Shown in pieces: positions 38,743-49,340 of a DNA stretch of 64,000 bases. The DNA is taken from the NCBI RefSeq assembly GCF_037038585.1, contig NC_092520.1, forward strand, positions 144,769,104 through 144,833,103, in the 5' to 3' direction. The stretch's first letter is position 1. The number at the start of each line of letters is the position of its first letter. This DNA comes from Patagioenas fasciata. Lineage: Eukaryota; Chordata; Aves; Columbiformes; Columbidae. The notes under the pieces were generated by a model. The model was not told where the DNA came from. It ran no database searches and worked only from the letters and a program-made list of their open reading frames with translations. A program made the position numbers and the translations under genes.

Positions 38743-39890
38743 TTACTTCAGATGACTCAGCAGGGAACGCGCACCACTGTGTATATCACATCCATACAAA
38801 GAAACTTCAGCTACTTGCTGGCTAACCAGCCTGCCAGCAAACATCTCAACTGTATTTCCCCAAAAAAGAAGAACTAGCAGGATGGCATCTTTGCATCTGT
38901 TTGACCCTGACATTAATATAACTGTCAGAGAGGAAAAACTCCAGTGTGTAAACTCGCTGCTTTGAGCCAGGGCTCCAACTCCATTCATGGCTCTGACTCA
39001 CCATCACCCAGTGCCTGACTGCCCCTACAACTGGCACCACCTGCTGCAAAGCCCTCCTGCTAGGGTTTTCTTTGCTAATGACTCCTAGACATTTAAGAGC
39101 CTGCTCAGTTGCTGACGGGGAAGTGGCCAAGGGGACAATGAGCTCCTTGTGGTTGTTCAACAGTATCACTTGACTTTACCATTGACTAGCATTTGGCATA
39201 ACATGTTGGACTGGATGCAAATGGTGCGAGCAGTTGGCTGTGCCTCTTCAGAAATGTGGCAGGAAGAATTACAGGTTTATGTTGATATATAAGAGAGTTT
39301 AGCTTTCTCATTGCCACAAAATCCACCCTTCAGACAGTAACGTGAATTTCTGTAGGTTCTCTCACAGCCAGTACTGGTCAACGGGGTATGACTGCTGCTT
39401 TTCTTTATTCCTGTGTTTCCTTATTGTGCTTTCTGCTCATTTGGATGTAGTACCTAATTAGTTATGCTTCCCGTAGGAGAGCCTAGAACCTCACTAGAGC
39501 AAAGATATTGCATGCCAAAAAATGCTGCCTTGCTACCTTTGCCTGCAGCCTAATGATTTAAGCCAGTGGAGCCAGCTATTGATAAAGCCACCAAGAAGTG
39601 CCACTGTCACCGTCATTGCTTACCACAATGGTCCCAGGACCATTTTGAACAAAGGAATTGGCTAGAGTCCAGCATGCCATGATGATGTCTCCAGAACCTA
39701 CAGGTCTCATGTAACTGTTATCTTCTGTGATGATAGATGGGAATTTCCTGCGGTGGTTATTAAAAAAAAATCCCACATGGAGGCTGACATTACAAAACTC
39801 ACCTATATAGTCCACCATCTGCACCCTGCAATCCCTCAAAGCATACAAGAGTTGGGAGACCCTTAACCAGATCCCCTGAACCCTACACAT
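38743..39890 (-). other. Cluster of unrecognised minus-strand reading frames
   Basis: Two neighbouring segments carry minus-strand frames of about 100 codons that read more protein-like than their surroundings. The segment at 39576-39890 contains a stretch ending GTIVVSNDGDSGTSWWLYQ. The one at 38846-39169 contains SPATEQALKCLGV-like and VVPVVGAVRH text. I cannot assign either to a family. They could be pieces of an old interspersed element on the minus strand, such as an LTR retroelement, or chance frames in slightly GC-richer DNA. No LTR pair, primer site or polymerase motif was identified, so no element is called. Confidence 0.25.
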
Positions 39891-39894
39891 TACC

Positions 39895-41022
39895 TGCCTT
39901 GCTGCCCTGCAGCGTGATCTTGGTGTTCAGAGGATTGCCTGGTGGACCTTTAATATTTTACTGATACAGCTTCTTTTTATTTTTTAAGAGGGGCCCGACT
40001 GTCTCTCACAAATGAATGCTGTATGCTCGCTTCCTGGTGTGCTTCTTAGGTATGTGCTATATGGTATGACTTTAATGCCAAATAAAGTAATTACAAAAAT
40101 CAAAGTGGATATGCCATACTCTAGGCCATGCAAAAGAGGTCATTACCATAGCTCCCTGTCTTCTCAGGTCAAGCCAAACTATGAGCAATGTCAGAAATCC
40201 AGATCTCTGTAGACAGACCACAAATCAAAGCATAAAATCTGTTCTATTATATGACTCATCTAATTTCTTGTACTGTGCCACCTCACGGCACCAATATTAG
40301 ACCTGGTAACCAAGATTAAACTCTGCTGCTGATGGCAAGGTCACTTCGGTACCCACATAAGAAGGTCTATAGGCAACGTATGGAATATGAACACTTGAGA
40401 GTCTGATCCAGCTCCAGAGAACTGAGAAGCAGGTATCCATCAGACTTCACTTGGAACAGGGCTAAGTGATAAATTTATTCATGTTCATAACTTTAAACTT
40501 AATCCTCAAAACTTTAAACTTCATCTTCAACTAAAAGAAAGTTCAAGTGACTCTCACCTTACAGGCACAAAATAAGAAGACTTTTCTAGCAGACATATGC
40601 ACACACACACTTGTGGGAAACACTGCAGATATGACTTTTGTATCTAGTCCAAGGAAAGCAAAGGTTTAAAATAGGCCATGTATGTTAATTTACAAATTCC
40701 AGGGGTTTCTTAAGTGCTGAATATTAAGAACTCATTGTAACAACAAAGTCCTTGTTGGAATGAGCAATCCAGCACTATTCTTCACAGTCCATACTTTAGA
40801 TAGTTTACTGGGGATCAATTTGATTTCAGGTAAGTCAACTAAGAAAAAATGAATTTAATCGAAACTCCGCCTCTTGCTTTTAAATGATAATGTGTTGTTT
40901 GCAATAATGACTGCAACTGCTATGTTCCCTACAAGTCCATTTCTAAACATAAGGACATTTTGATTTACTAGCACACTTACTTGTGTGAGTCTAGAGACAG
41001 CTTAAGCTTGTGGGGTTATTTT
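39895..41022. other. Possible 3' flank of the 41 kb candidate gene
   Basis: No coding sequence seen. On the minus strand an AATAAA lies at 40474-40479, about 550-700 bases beyond the two possible stop codons of the candidate exon at 41.0-41.3 kb, so part of this stretch may be its 3' UTR. A short CA run lies near 40602-40611. Confidence 0.3.
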
Positions 41023-41164
41023 TCAGTTTTCTTCATTCCTTGAGAGCATATCCTGTAGCAGATGCTCAAAATCTAAAAACCTGATGACATTAAAATGCTC
41101 AGATTCATTTACTTCTCTAAATGTCATATGGTGGAAAGATGAGACAGATTTTCTTGCCTCTGGG

Positions 41165-41290
41165 CTAGTCCTCTCTTTCTGATCTGAAGATGTCGGCATC
41201 GCTAAAGTGTCTTGGCTTGGCATTTGTTTTATCTCTTGTTTGCAAAGATACTCTTCTGAATAGTACCTTCTTTGTTGTGGTACCAAACGT
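41165..41290 (-). CDS. Candidate terminal exon of an unidentified gene
   Basis: On the minus strand a good acceptor (CTCCCTTTTAATATCCAG) ends at 41291, and the exon would start at 41290. Two frames are open. The frame in phase with the candidate exon at 41834-41922 reads TFGTTTKKVLFRRVSLQ and so on for 41 residues to TAG at 41165-41167. The other frame is longer, reaching TGA at 41023-41025, reads SSFHHMTFREVNESEHFN and is also plausible, but it does not match the upstream phase. I do not recognise either product. The phase match is the reason for the boundaries given. An intervening small exon could restore the longer frame. Confidence 0.25.
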   Translation of the reverse strand, partial: TFGTTTKKVLFRRVSLQTRDKTNAKPRHFSDADIFRSERED

Positions 41291-41833
41291 CTGGATATTA
41301 AAAGGGAGAAATACTAGTGGAAGAGACATTTATCTTTTCTGGAGAACAACAAACAGAACTAAATCTTGACCCGCAGACTTCAGCTGTCTGGTAGACTAGC
41401 TGTCCCATGCTGCAGAAGACCCACCGTCACAACATTCCCACGCATTCACACACTGGCATATCAAGCAACAACATTCACTTCAATGCTGATTCTCCAGATT
41501 ACTCAAAAGTACCCAACAGAAATTAATGAAAATAGTGTCAATATTTGTCACCCTTGATTCAACTATTCAGTTTCTTCTGCTGATACATACAAGTTATCGT
41601 ACTTGCCTGTACAGTAGGTTTTTTAAGAGTATCACTAAGTTACAATTGATGACTAATACCAATCAGGGAGGCAGGAGGAGGAAGAAAAGGTTTATTCTGT
41701 GACATAGCAGATTTAATTGCATGGAAACAATGCATGACTTTTGAGTGCTCATATCCTTAATGCTACATTAACATGTTAATCTTCTTTCTTTAATAAACAG
41801 AGCTAAAAACAAAAACTTCCTTAAAACGCCTAC

Positions 41834-41922
41834 CATCTCTGTGCTATCTTGTAACTCAAGCCACAAGAAGTCAGGAAAGGGAAACTGAGTTATGCAGCTT
41901 AATAAGGATATGTTGCACACCT
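41834..41922 (-). CDS. Candidate internal exon of an unidentified gene
   Basis: The minus strand has a strong acceptor (CCGATTTTTTATTTTTAG) just above 41922 and a donor ATG|GTAGGC at 41833-41834, giving an 89-nt exon. Only one of its three frames is open. It reads VCNISLLSCITQFPFPDF then LWLELQDSTEM and ends in phase 0, which fits the acceptor at 41290. Cysteines and an N-I-S sequon could suit an extracellular domain, but this is speculative. No family is recognised. The combination of splice signals and phase is better than the window's average, yet could still be chance. Confidence 0.3.
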
Positions 41923-42313
41923 CTAAAAATAAAAAATCGGTTAGATTAAAAAAAGTCAAGCACTAATATTTTTTTCCTTTCCCTTTCCCTCTGCTTTTCC
42001 TTATTTATTTAACAACCTGGAACTCTTCTGACATCAGGGGGAAACCTCTTTTCTTCTGAAGGACTTCACTAGAGCCACCTCTATAATCAGAAATGGCTGC
42101 ACAGGAGCCCCTGACTGTACAAGCACCCAGCGGTTAAGGCACCCACTGAGAAGGGGTCAGTTTTCTCCTTTGCCTGAGGGATGGAAACTCTAGTGGTGAC
42201 TGATCTCACAGCTGGAAAAGAAATTGTACCCTCACTGACTCCAGCTAAATGCATCTTTCATTGCTTGTAGTCACGTGGAGTAGGCTGAGCAAAAAGGCCG
42301 GGAATGACCTTAC

Positions 42314-42342
42314 CCTTTCGGTATAGTCCAGCGAGTGTGACA
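42314..42342 (-). CDS. Candidate 29-nt micro-exon
   Basis: On the minus strand an acceptor (ATATTTTTCCCCTCCAAG) precedes 29 bases that end at a strong donor (AAAGG|GTAAGG). In the phase required by the next candidate exon they read VTLAGLYRK plus one base, and the joined codon would be GAG. Such short exons are easily produced by chance, so support is weak and depends on the neighbours. Confidence 0.15.
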
Positions 42343-45300
42343 CTTGGAGGGGAAAAATATTATATATGCCTGACCCCCCACAGGAGCTGAAGTCAGATCG
42401 CCTGTACCCAAAGGAATATAGTCATTGTTAAAGGAGGAGTCATGCCACCGCTGTCACCGTCTGGACTATGAAGGAAAGCCACACTGACCACAGCATTTCA
42501 TACAGAGCATCATTCAATTGGCTTGCTCAGAGATCGCTGAATGAATCGAGTCGTTTGTGTGAAATACGTAGAAAAATGCCACATCTGTGGTCACGAGAGG
42601 GCTTAACTATGAGGCAGGCACTGAGCAGCACAGTCCTGCCAAGACAGAGGCCTTGCTGGGCACACCCCAGAGCACAGATCTAAGTACATTTGTACAGTTC
42701 TGTGTACAAAGCTGTGGGTTCTGTGTCTAAGTTTTGAGTCGGAGGTGCTGAAGTCTTACTCTGGGTGCCTAAAGTCTTTATAGTTCTAGATATACCTACA
42801 AAGAGCCTGTTTAAATCCACAGAAATACATTTGTTAGCGACAAGGTCAGGCTGCTAGTGCTACACTGAACAGGGCTAGTGTGGCCAGAGTGCTCTGTATC
42901 AAGGAAGGACTTAGACAAATGCAGGAGTCCCAAACACATTGTCTACACCACCATTGGCAATGGTAGCAGCAGCCCTCTTTGATTTCTAGGATGTCCATTC
43001 ACTATCCTACTTTCTATACCCTAGTTTCCAGATAGCCCATGTAACCTTCCTTCTGCACAAGCCCCTGCAAACTAGAACCCTAAATGCACACCCTTATCTC
43101 CCCAGCAGTGAGCATCTCATTGCTCACTCCATGTTCTCATGAGAACACTCAGCCATGATCTCACTTACCTAAAGCACATGGCATCTCCCAATCCTCTGCT
43201 CCGGCCCTGCCTCTCAGACAAAGGTTCTCTTGGGAAGAACATCACCGGCATTGGCAATAGCAAACCAGATAGGTACTCAGATGCCAGAGAACCCGTTATA
43301 TTTGTGTATTCCTTTAAAACTTACTAACCAGCAGACTTGGAAGCCTTTGCTACCAATTCCCCAGCCCAGCCCTAAGAGGTGGTTTGTGTACTTATTAGTG
43401 AGATGGCAATCATGGGATGACTCCCAGGGTTAATGATGCAATCAGTCCCAGGATCAAATGGTACCAGCTGTCCAACAGTGCCCAACAACACTTGCCCAGG
43501 AGTGCAAGGCAGCTAATGAAGAGCACTGTGTTCAACCAAAACTGAAGAGCTGATGTAGACACCCTGATATATGCAACCACTAATACTGGATGAATTCAGT
43601 GTAATGCCTTGTAAGAATCTGTTTGTCACTTCCAGATGCTCATACTTGTAGCCAGTCACTGAGCTTGGGGGGAGGCTCAGATTTAGGTAGTTAACATCCT
43701 AGCCCTGTTAACATTCCACTTGCTTTCATTCTGGTGAAGCATCACATTGCAAAGCAGACAACAATGAAAAGCATGTCCATTTTCAAATTGTTTAAATATA
43801 TTAATTATACAAGCCAGGATGGATTTTAATTAATCATTTTTTAACTTGTGTGTGTGAGGAGGGATTAACTGATGGAACTGCACAATGTCACTGCCAAAAG
43901 TCCTGGCTCTTTTAATAACTGTGTATGAAATTAGAGGAAAAAAAATCTTTAGCTTAGTGACCAGACCAAAATGTATTTTTACCGCTGCCAAGGTTCTTGT
44001 TGAAGATATAAACCAGAATCTAAAGGGATCTCGTGTATGTGTGTGTTGCATTAAGATATCCTACTTAGAACAATGCTAGCATATGTTTTGTTGGAGGCTA
44101 AATGGTGGAAGGAGAGGGTGAGGGCTTGGCAGTAGTTGCACCCTGGCCAGCGCTGTGTTAATACATCCAAACAAAATCATTTAGGGAGACAAGTTCCATG
44201 TCACAAGTTGCTGTTTTATTTAGTGCATGTGTAATGGCTATGAAGAGGCTAGATTCCCTCCTGTGTTCCTGAGGTGGTGGTGTCTGAGGTTGGGGCTGAC
44301 CTGTGGGGAGATGCTTCTCCTGTGAGGCAGCACAGGGACACACTCTGGTGTCTTAGCATATGCCTCCCAGTTTCCACCTCACCCCAGTTACTGTAGGTCA
44401 GATGAAGGCACAGGTGATGTCTGCTGCACTGATCCTCTCTCTAAGCTGTGAAATCTTTTAAGGAGTCCCTCTTACCCCCACAATGTCCCATGAGTGGTCT
44501 TGTGATTGGTCAAAACATGAGCCAGAAGCTCAAACACAGGATAAAATTCAGTCTCACCACTCAGCTAATGGGCCAGTGCAAGCTCAGTTTTCAGAGCTAC
44601 AGGGAAACAGTGCAAAATTGAAACTCAGCTTGGAGAGAGCTTTGCTCATGCTTTTGCTAGCTGAAAGCCACATATTTCATGTAGTGCCCAAACATCTGTT
44701 TTGGAAGTGACTTTGGGCTGGTGAGAGTTGCCAGATTGCTAGCACTGGGATCCGAAGCATCCCAGTAAAGACTCAGTAAAACTCCCTGCAGCTGAGGGTG
44801 GTGATCTAAAACTGTGATGAAACAGGAGTTTGTCCATGACCATGACACAGCACCCTAAGTAATGTCATGTCCTCTGAGGCCAGTGCACTTGTGGGAACTG
44901 GCCTTGATGAACAGATGGCAGACACAGTGACATAGTAAATGTCCCATGGTCCAGCCTGGTTATACCTGAGGAGCTGTTCTTTGAGTAATGTTCCTCCCAA
45001 TGTTCACTAATAATTGCATTTTTGTGAAGACTGGTGTTGACTGTAGTCCTCCTCACAAAACAGAGGATGACCATCACAGACCACAGTGATGCTGTTCAAA
45101 ATTATTGAAGCCACTAACGCATACACCTTGTGTATGCATTACCTTGTGTCTGCTGAAACCAATGCAGATGTTAATAGTGGAAATACTTTAAAGTGTTAAA
45201 GCTGTTTGTCTTTTAGTAGCTGGACTTGATGCATTAATCTATCACTCCCAGGTCTCTCATCAAGTGGGAATGATTTTCAGGCAGTAACATTTTGTCCAAA

Positions 45301-45768
45301 TCCAAACATAATTGAAAGGTCTGACTTTGTCCAAACACCTCCACCTATAGAATGAATTTTCTTTTATTGAAGCATTTTCTTTCCTAGTGGCCATGTTTCC
45401 TTTTTATTCTGCCATACAAGCTCCATGAATGATCAAAGTCTCAAATGGAATCCCAGCTGAAGTGGTTACTAGAAACTGGAGATAATAAAGCAAATATTGT
45501 GAGAGCCCTAATATGAGCAACTCTCATAAAAAAATGAGCAATCGAGTAATGTCTTTGCAAGACCTCTTTTAACTTCATTTAGAACATCTAGATTTGAAGA
45601 TCTAATGTCATAATTCTCCAAAAATACCATAATACTGTTTCCACTTAATGTAGAGATTTTAATAAAATTTTGCGAATAAACAAATGGCTTCATGACGTAG
45701 ATTAAATTCAAATTGAACAAGATGGAGATACCAAAGCAATACAAAGTATGCGATGAACGAATAGACAC

Positions 45769-45822
45769 GTTATAAATCACAGTTTATAAATCACAATTTA
45801 TAAATCACAAATTGTATATCAT
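45769..45822. repeat. 14-base tandem repeat with palindromic TTTATAAA core
   Basis: Successive units GTTATAAATCAC, AGTTTATAAATCAC and AATTTATAAATCAC are followed by a degenerate fourth, AAATTGTATATCAT. TTTATAAA is its own reverse complement, so each full unit carries a small palindrome. Confidence 0.85.
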
Positions 45823-45946
45823 GGTTGTCCTTCAAAATCTCCCACCTATACTTTTGAATTTCTTTTCTGATGCTGATGGCCTAATCTATGCTTGAATTAT
45901 CTCTTGTCACTTATAATAAATTATTAAGATGAATGTAAAAAGAAAT

Positions 45947-45975
45947 ATTCATTCTATTCATTCTATTAATTCTGT
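45947..45975. repeat. 9-base tandem repeat (ATTCATTCT)
   Basis: About three units of ATTCATTCT, the last ones degenerate (ATTAATTCT). It lies about 125 bases after the 14-base repeat. Confidence 0.75.
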
Positions 45976-46489
45976 TAGAAAATGCTATGCAGCATTTGAA
46001 ATACATCCTTTCAGATGAATGGAAATTTACAGTCCTCTACAGTCTATTTTTCCTACTTTTAACGAAAAAGGTTCAAAGAAATAAGAAATGGCTCTGTGAG
46101 GGCAAGTAATATTGTAACATATTTTCCTGTAGAAAAATAATTTAGATTTTTTTTCTGCAAACTGAATATGAAGAACGCTTGAAAAATGGTCAGGAGTCAT
46201 ATGTCTGAAATCTTCAAGGAATATTAAGACTAACAGGCTAAATGTTTGCCTCTGAGATGCTCTAGAGGATGCAGATTGGCTAAGTGATGTCCAGCCTTTG
46301 AAAACCTGGATATACTCCAACTTGGTGCTTGGAGAAAAGGGCCTTAATGAGTCTTTGCTATCTGTGCCTATTGTTCAACAGAACATCTTGAGCTGAGTAA
46401 AAGATGGATGTAATTTGTGAGGATCTAAACCCAAGACAGCAGCTCTTTCCCTTATAAGCACTGCTTCAAAGGCTTCCTGTGAAGCCTTG

Positions 46490-46526
46490 AAGATCAAGGA
46501 AAAGGGAAAGATCAAGGAGAAGGGAA
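46490..46526. repeat. Two-unit direct repeat, about 18 bases
   Basis: AGATCAAGGAAAAGGGA is followed at once by AAGATCAAGGAGAAGGGA. This is a single recent-looking local duplication in purine-rich sequence. Confidence 0.8.
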
Positions 46527-49266
46527 TGAACTATCTCAGTCTGACCTGCCCTTTGGCCAAGCTGTCTGGGAAGGTGGCATGTGGGGGCTTTTAAGCCATT
46601 CTGCTATCAGACGCAGCGAAGGAGCATGAGGTCCACGGACCCACAAATTTGGGTGGTATTGCTTCTGCTTCTGTCAACCTCATCAGCTGTATCATCACAG
46701 GGACAAGAGGATTTGGGAGGCCACATGCTGCTCCCGCTGGGGACTTGCACTCTTTCCTACCCACTAAACTAAGGGAAAGGTGCTTGAAGATTTACCTCTT
46801 TTTCACCATCTTGTCTGGAAGGGAATGCTCAGCTATGAAAAGAAAATATAAGGCAGGACGCAGGACTAAGAAATAACTTGGAGGGACTCAATTTAAGACA
46901 GGTTTATGGAAGTCCTCAGCTCTACCAATTTGCAAAATGTGAAAGCAAACAGAAAAAAAAAAAAAAAGGTTGACAAATGTAGTCCTGCCTTCCTTGACTC
47001 TCTGCAGTCTGTAAAGGGTCTTTTTAATCCTGACAGCAGAGCCTCACCACTGCGGGAAGTCCCAGCTGTGTTGCTGCTGCCAGGGGAACAACAGGAGAGA
47101 AGATGTAAAGCTACTGAATATCACAGGGAAGTTTTATTGAAATCTCTGAAAGATGGTGAGCTGGAACACACTACACAGGTTCAGCAAATACCTAAAATTC
47201 TCATCAGGTTGGATTTGATTATGAGAGAGCCACCTTGAGAGGTGACAGACTTCATGAGTTTATGAAGTCCCAAGAGATTTTTAGAAAGTATTATTAAGCC
47301 TGGGTGAAGACAAACATAGAAGCAAAAAAGGCAGCTCTGCTCATGTCTCAGGATAGCCTTGCCTCCAAGAGTACACTGTTCCTGACTACCTTAAACATCT
47401 TTAGAGTGTGCTGTTCCTAGTTTCTGTTTTGCTTCACAGTTGCCCCCAAAGTCAAAAGTACTTCAGATGAAACAGAAGAACTGATTAGCAAGTTCTACCG
47501 AGTGTGCAACATCCACTCCCTGAATTTGGACCAACTCAAGAAATGTAACAAATTTTTACTGTGTCTGTAAACTGTTATTGTCACAACTTCAAAGCTACTC
47601 AACCAATTTTCTGCATGCTTAATCTGCTTTTTACATTTCACTAATATACTCGAAACATATTGCCAGTATGTCCAACCATTACAATAAACACACAGCGTTT
47701 GTGTTGGCATCTAAGGCACAATTACATGTTTGCTTGTTTGCCTTTTGAAGCATAAGTAAGCTACACCAGTTTTCCTGATACTCAAAAATCAACAGAATGG
47801 ACACTTTAGATCCAATAAAATTTGCTTAGAGAGTTATGAGCAACTAAAACGCTGTGTAGACAGATGATAGAATGGAAATTGATTCATTGCTGTGCTTTGC
47901 TGGTACACAGCTGTAATAGAACACATTTAGTCAGCTTTGATAGAAGATGCATGTCTGTTACTCCAGTGGAGTCTATGGGAATAACAAAAAGCTGGCCTTC
48001 TAAACACACCTCCAGTCTAAAATCTTTCATGGAATCATGGAAGATAATGGAAATGAAGGTGCATGTCCAAAAATCCTATCTTGCCCTGTGAAAGCATTTT
48101 GAGAAAGCTCACTATATATGGGCAGCACTTACAGGAAGGCTGTGATAAAAGAAATGAAGTCTGGCTTTATGGTAGCCCCAGATGTGCCAGGCCTCCTGAA
48201 AAGAAAATGAGAGAGAAGGCAAGTTCTGGTTTTTTTAGGCAGGAAACAACAGTGAATTATCCAGCATAGAGCTGTGTTGCTTCTTGTACCCAAACCAATT
48301 CACTTAAAGCCAGCATGGGTCTCTCTGCCTTCTTCTGCAACTGATAGTCCCTTCGGGTCTTCCTTAAATGAACAAGAAAAATTAGCCTGGATGTTCTCAA
48401 TCCAGATTTCCCTTCCACGAAGTGAAAGTTAAGGGCCCTTCAGCTCACATAGGTTGCATTTATTTTGATATTTTATTTTATTGAAGGAGAGCTAGCATGG
48501 AGCAGGGGCTGTTGAGATAGGTGCTGTGCAAGCCAAGAAGAAAGCAGCGGTGCCTGCTGCACGATAATGGAGCAGCACACAGCCCTGCAGGTCTGGTGAT
48601 CGATGCTCTTTTGTTCTGTTGCTGAAAGCCAGCTAGGTCTTGTTAGCATTTGGCCTTAGGAAGAAAGGGTTAATTGCCCTGTTTTTGCACTGAGCCAACA
48701 GAAAATTAGGAGGGGAAGCAGGACAACCAGCTCTTCAGAGTGGGAGAGGAAAGATGCTGCCAGGCCTTGCTGTTTGTGTTTGTATTTCTGTTTTAAGTTC
48801 TGCTTTGAAATAAAACACATTATTACACCTCTGCAAACTACTGAGTTTTACAAGCACACCCCATGATACAGCCTACGATTTCGCAGAAACAAAGTCTAGA
48901 GGCACATGGAGGAATACAAAGGCAAAAGAAGACAGGTTGTGGTCTCAGCAGCTACTTGTGCTGGCAGAGGCAAGTATCTGCATTAAAAAAAAAAAAAAAC
49001 CAAAAAACAACAAAACCCAAACAACAAAACCCTAGTAAAATATCCATTTGATATACTTTCCAAACTGCAGCTTGATTCATTCAAGGTTCTTTTCATGCTC
49101 GGCTCCTTTGTTTCAGTCCTACTACTGCTTGTTTTTCAAATTGACTATTTGCTGCAGGAATTTTGTTTTAATTTAGCAGGCAGCTGGAGCTTATTAAACA
49201 CGATTTTCTGCAGTAGTATTTTATATCAGTACTTGATAATGGCACACCTGTAAACACCCTCTATAA

Positions 49267-49340
49267 CGAGCACCTTTAGGCGCCCGTAGAATCCGCTTGC
49301 TGCCGTTGGTGTGGCGGGGATGCTGGGTAACAACGTCGCG
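49267..49340. promoter_or_regulatory. Compact CpG cluster, possible regulatory element
   Basis: Nine CpG dinucleotides occur in 74 bases (at 49267, 49281, 49285, 49294, 49304, 49315, 49334, 49337 and 49339), in a window where CpG is otherwise scarce. It is much shorter than a standard CpG island, and no TATA box or nearby first exon was recognised. It could be a remnant promoter, an enhancer core or a protected non-coding element. Confidence 0.25.

Noticed and set aside
43167..43325. Possible further upstream exon of the 41-42 kb chain, with a perfect GTAAGT donor
   Set aside because: No convincing acceptor is present and the opposite strand is open too, so it is mentioned only as an extension of that finding.
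45508..45780. Minus-strand frame with leucine/asparagine-rich text
   Set aside because: It sits in very AT-rich DNA, runs into a tandem repeat and has no splice context; chance is the simpler reading.
48010..48060. ATGGAATCATGGAAGATAATGG resembling the complement of a CR1 3' end
   Set aside because: The following bases do not match the CR1 TTTGGGTTGGAAGG segment, so similarity is limited to a short repeated motif.
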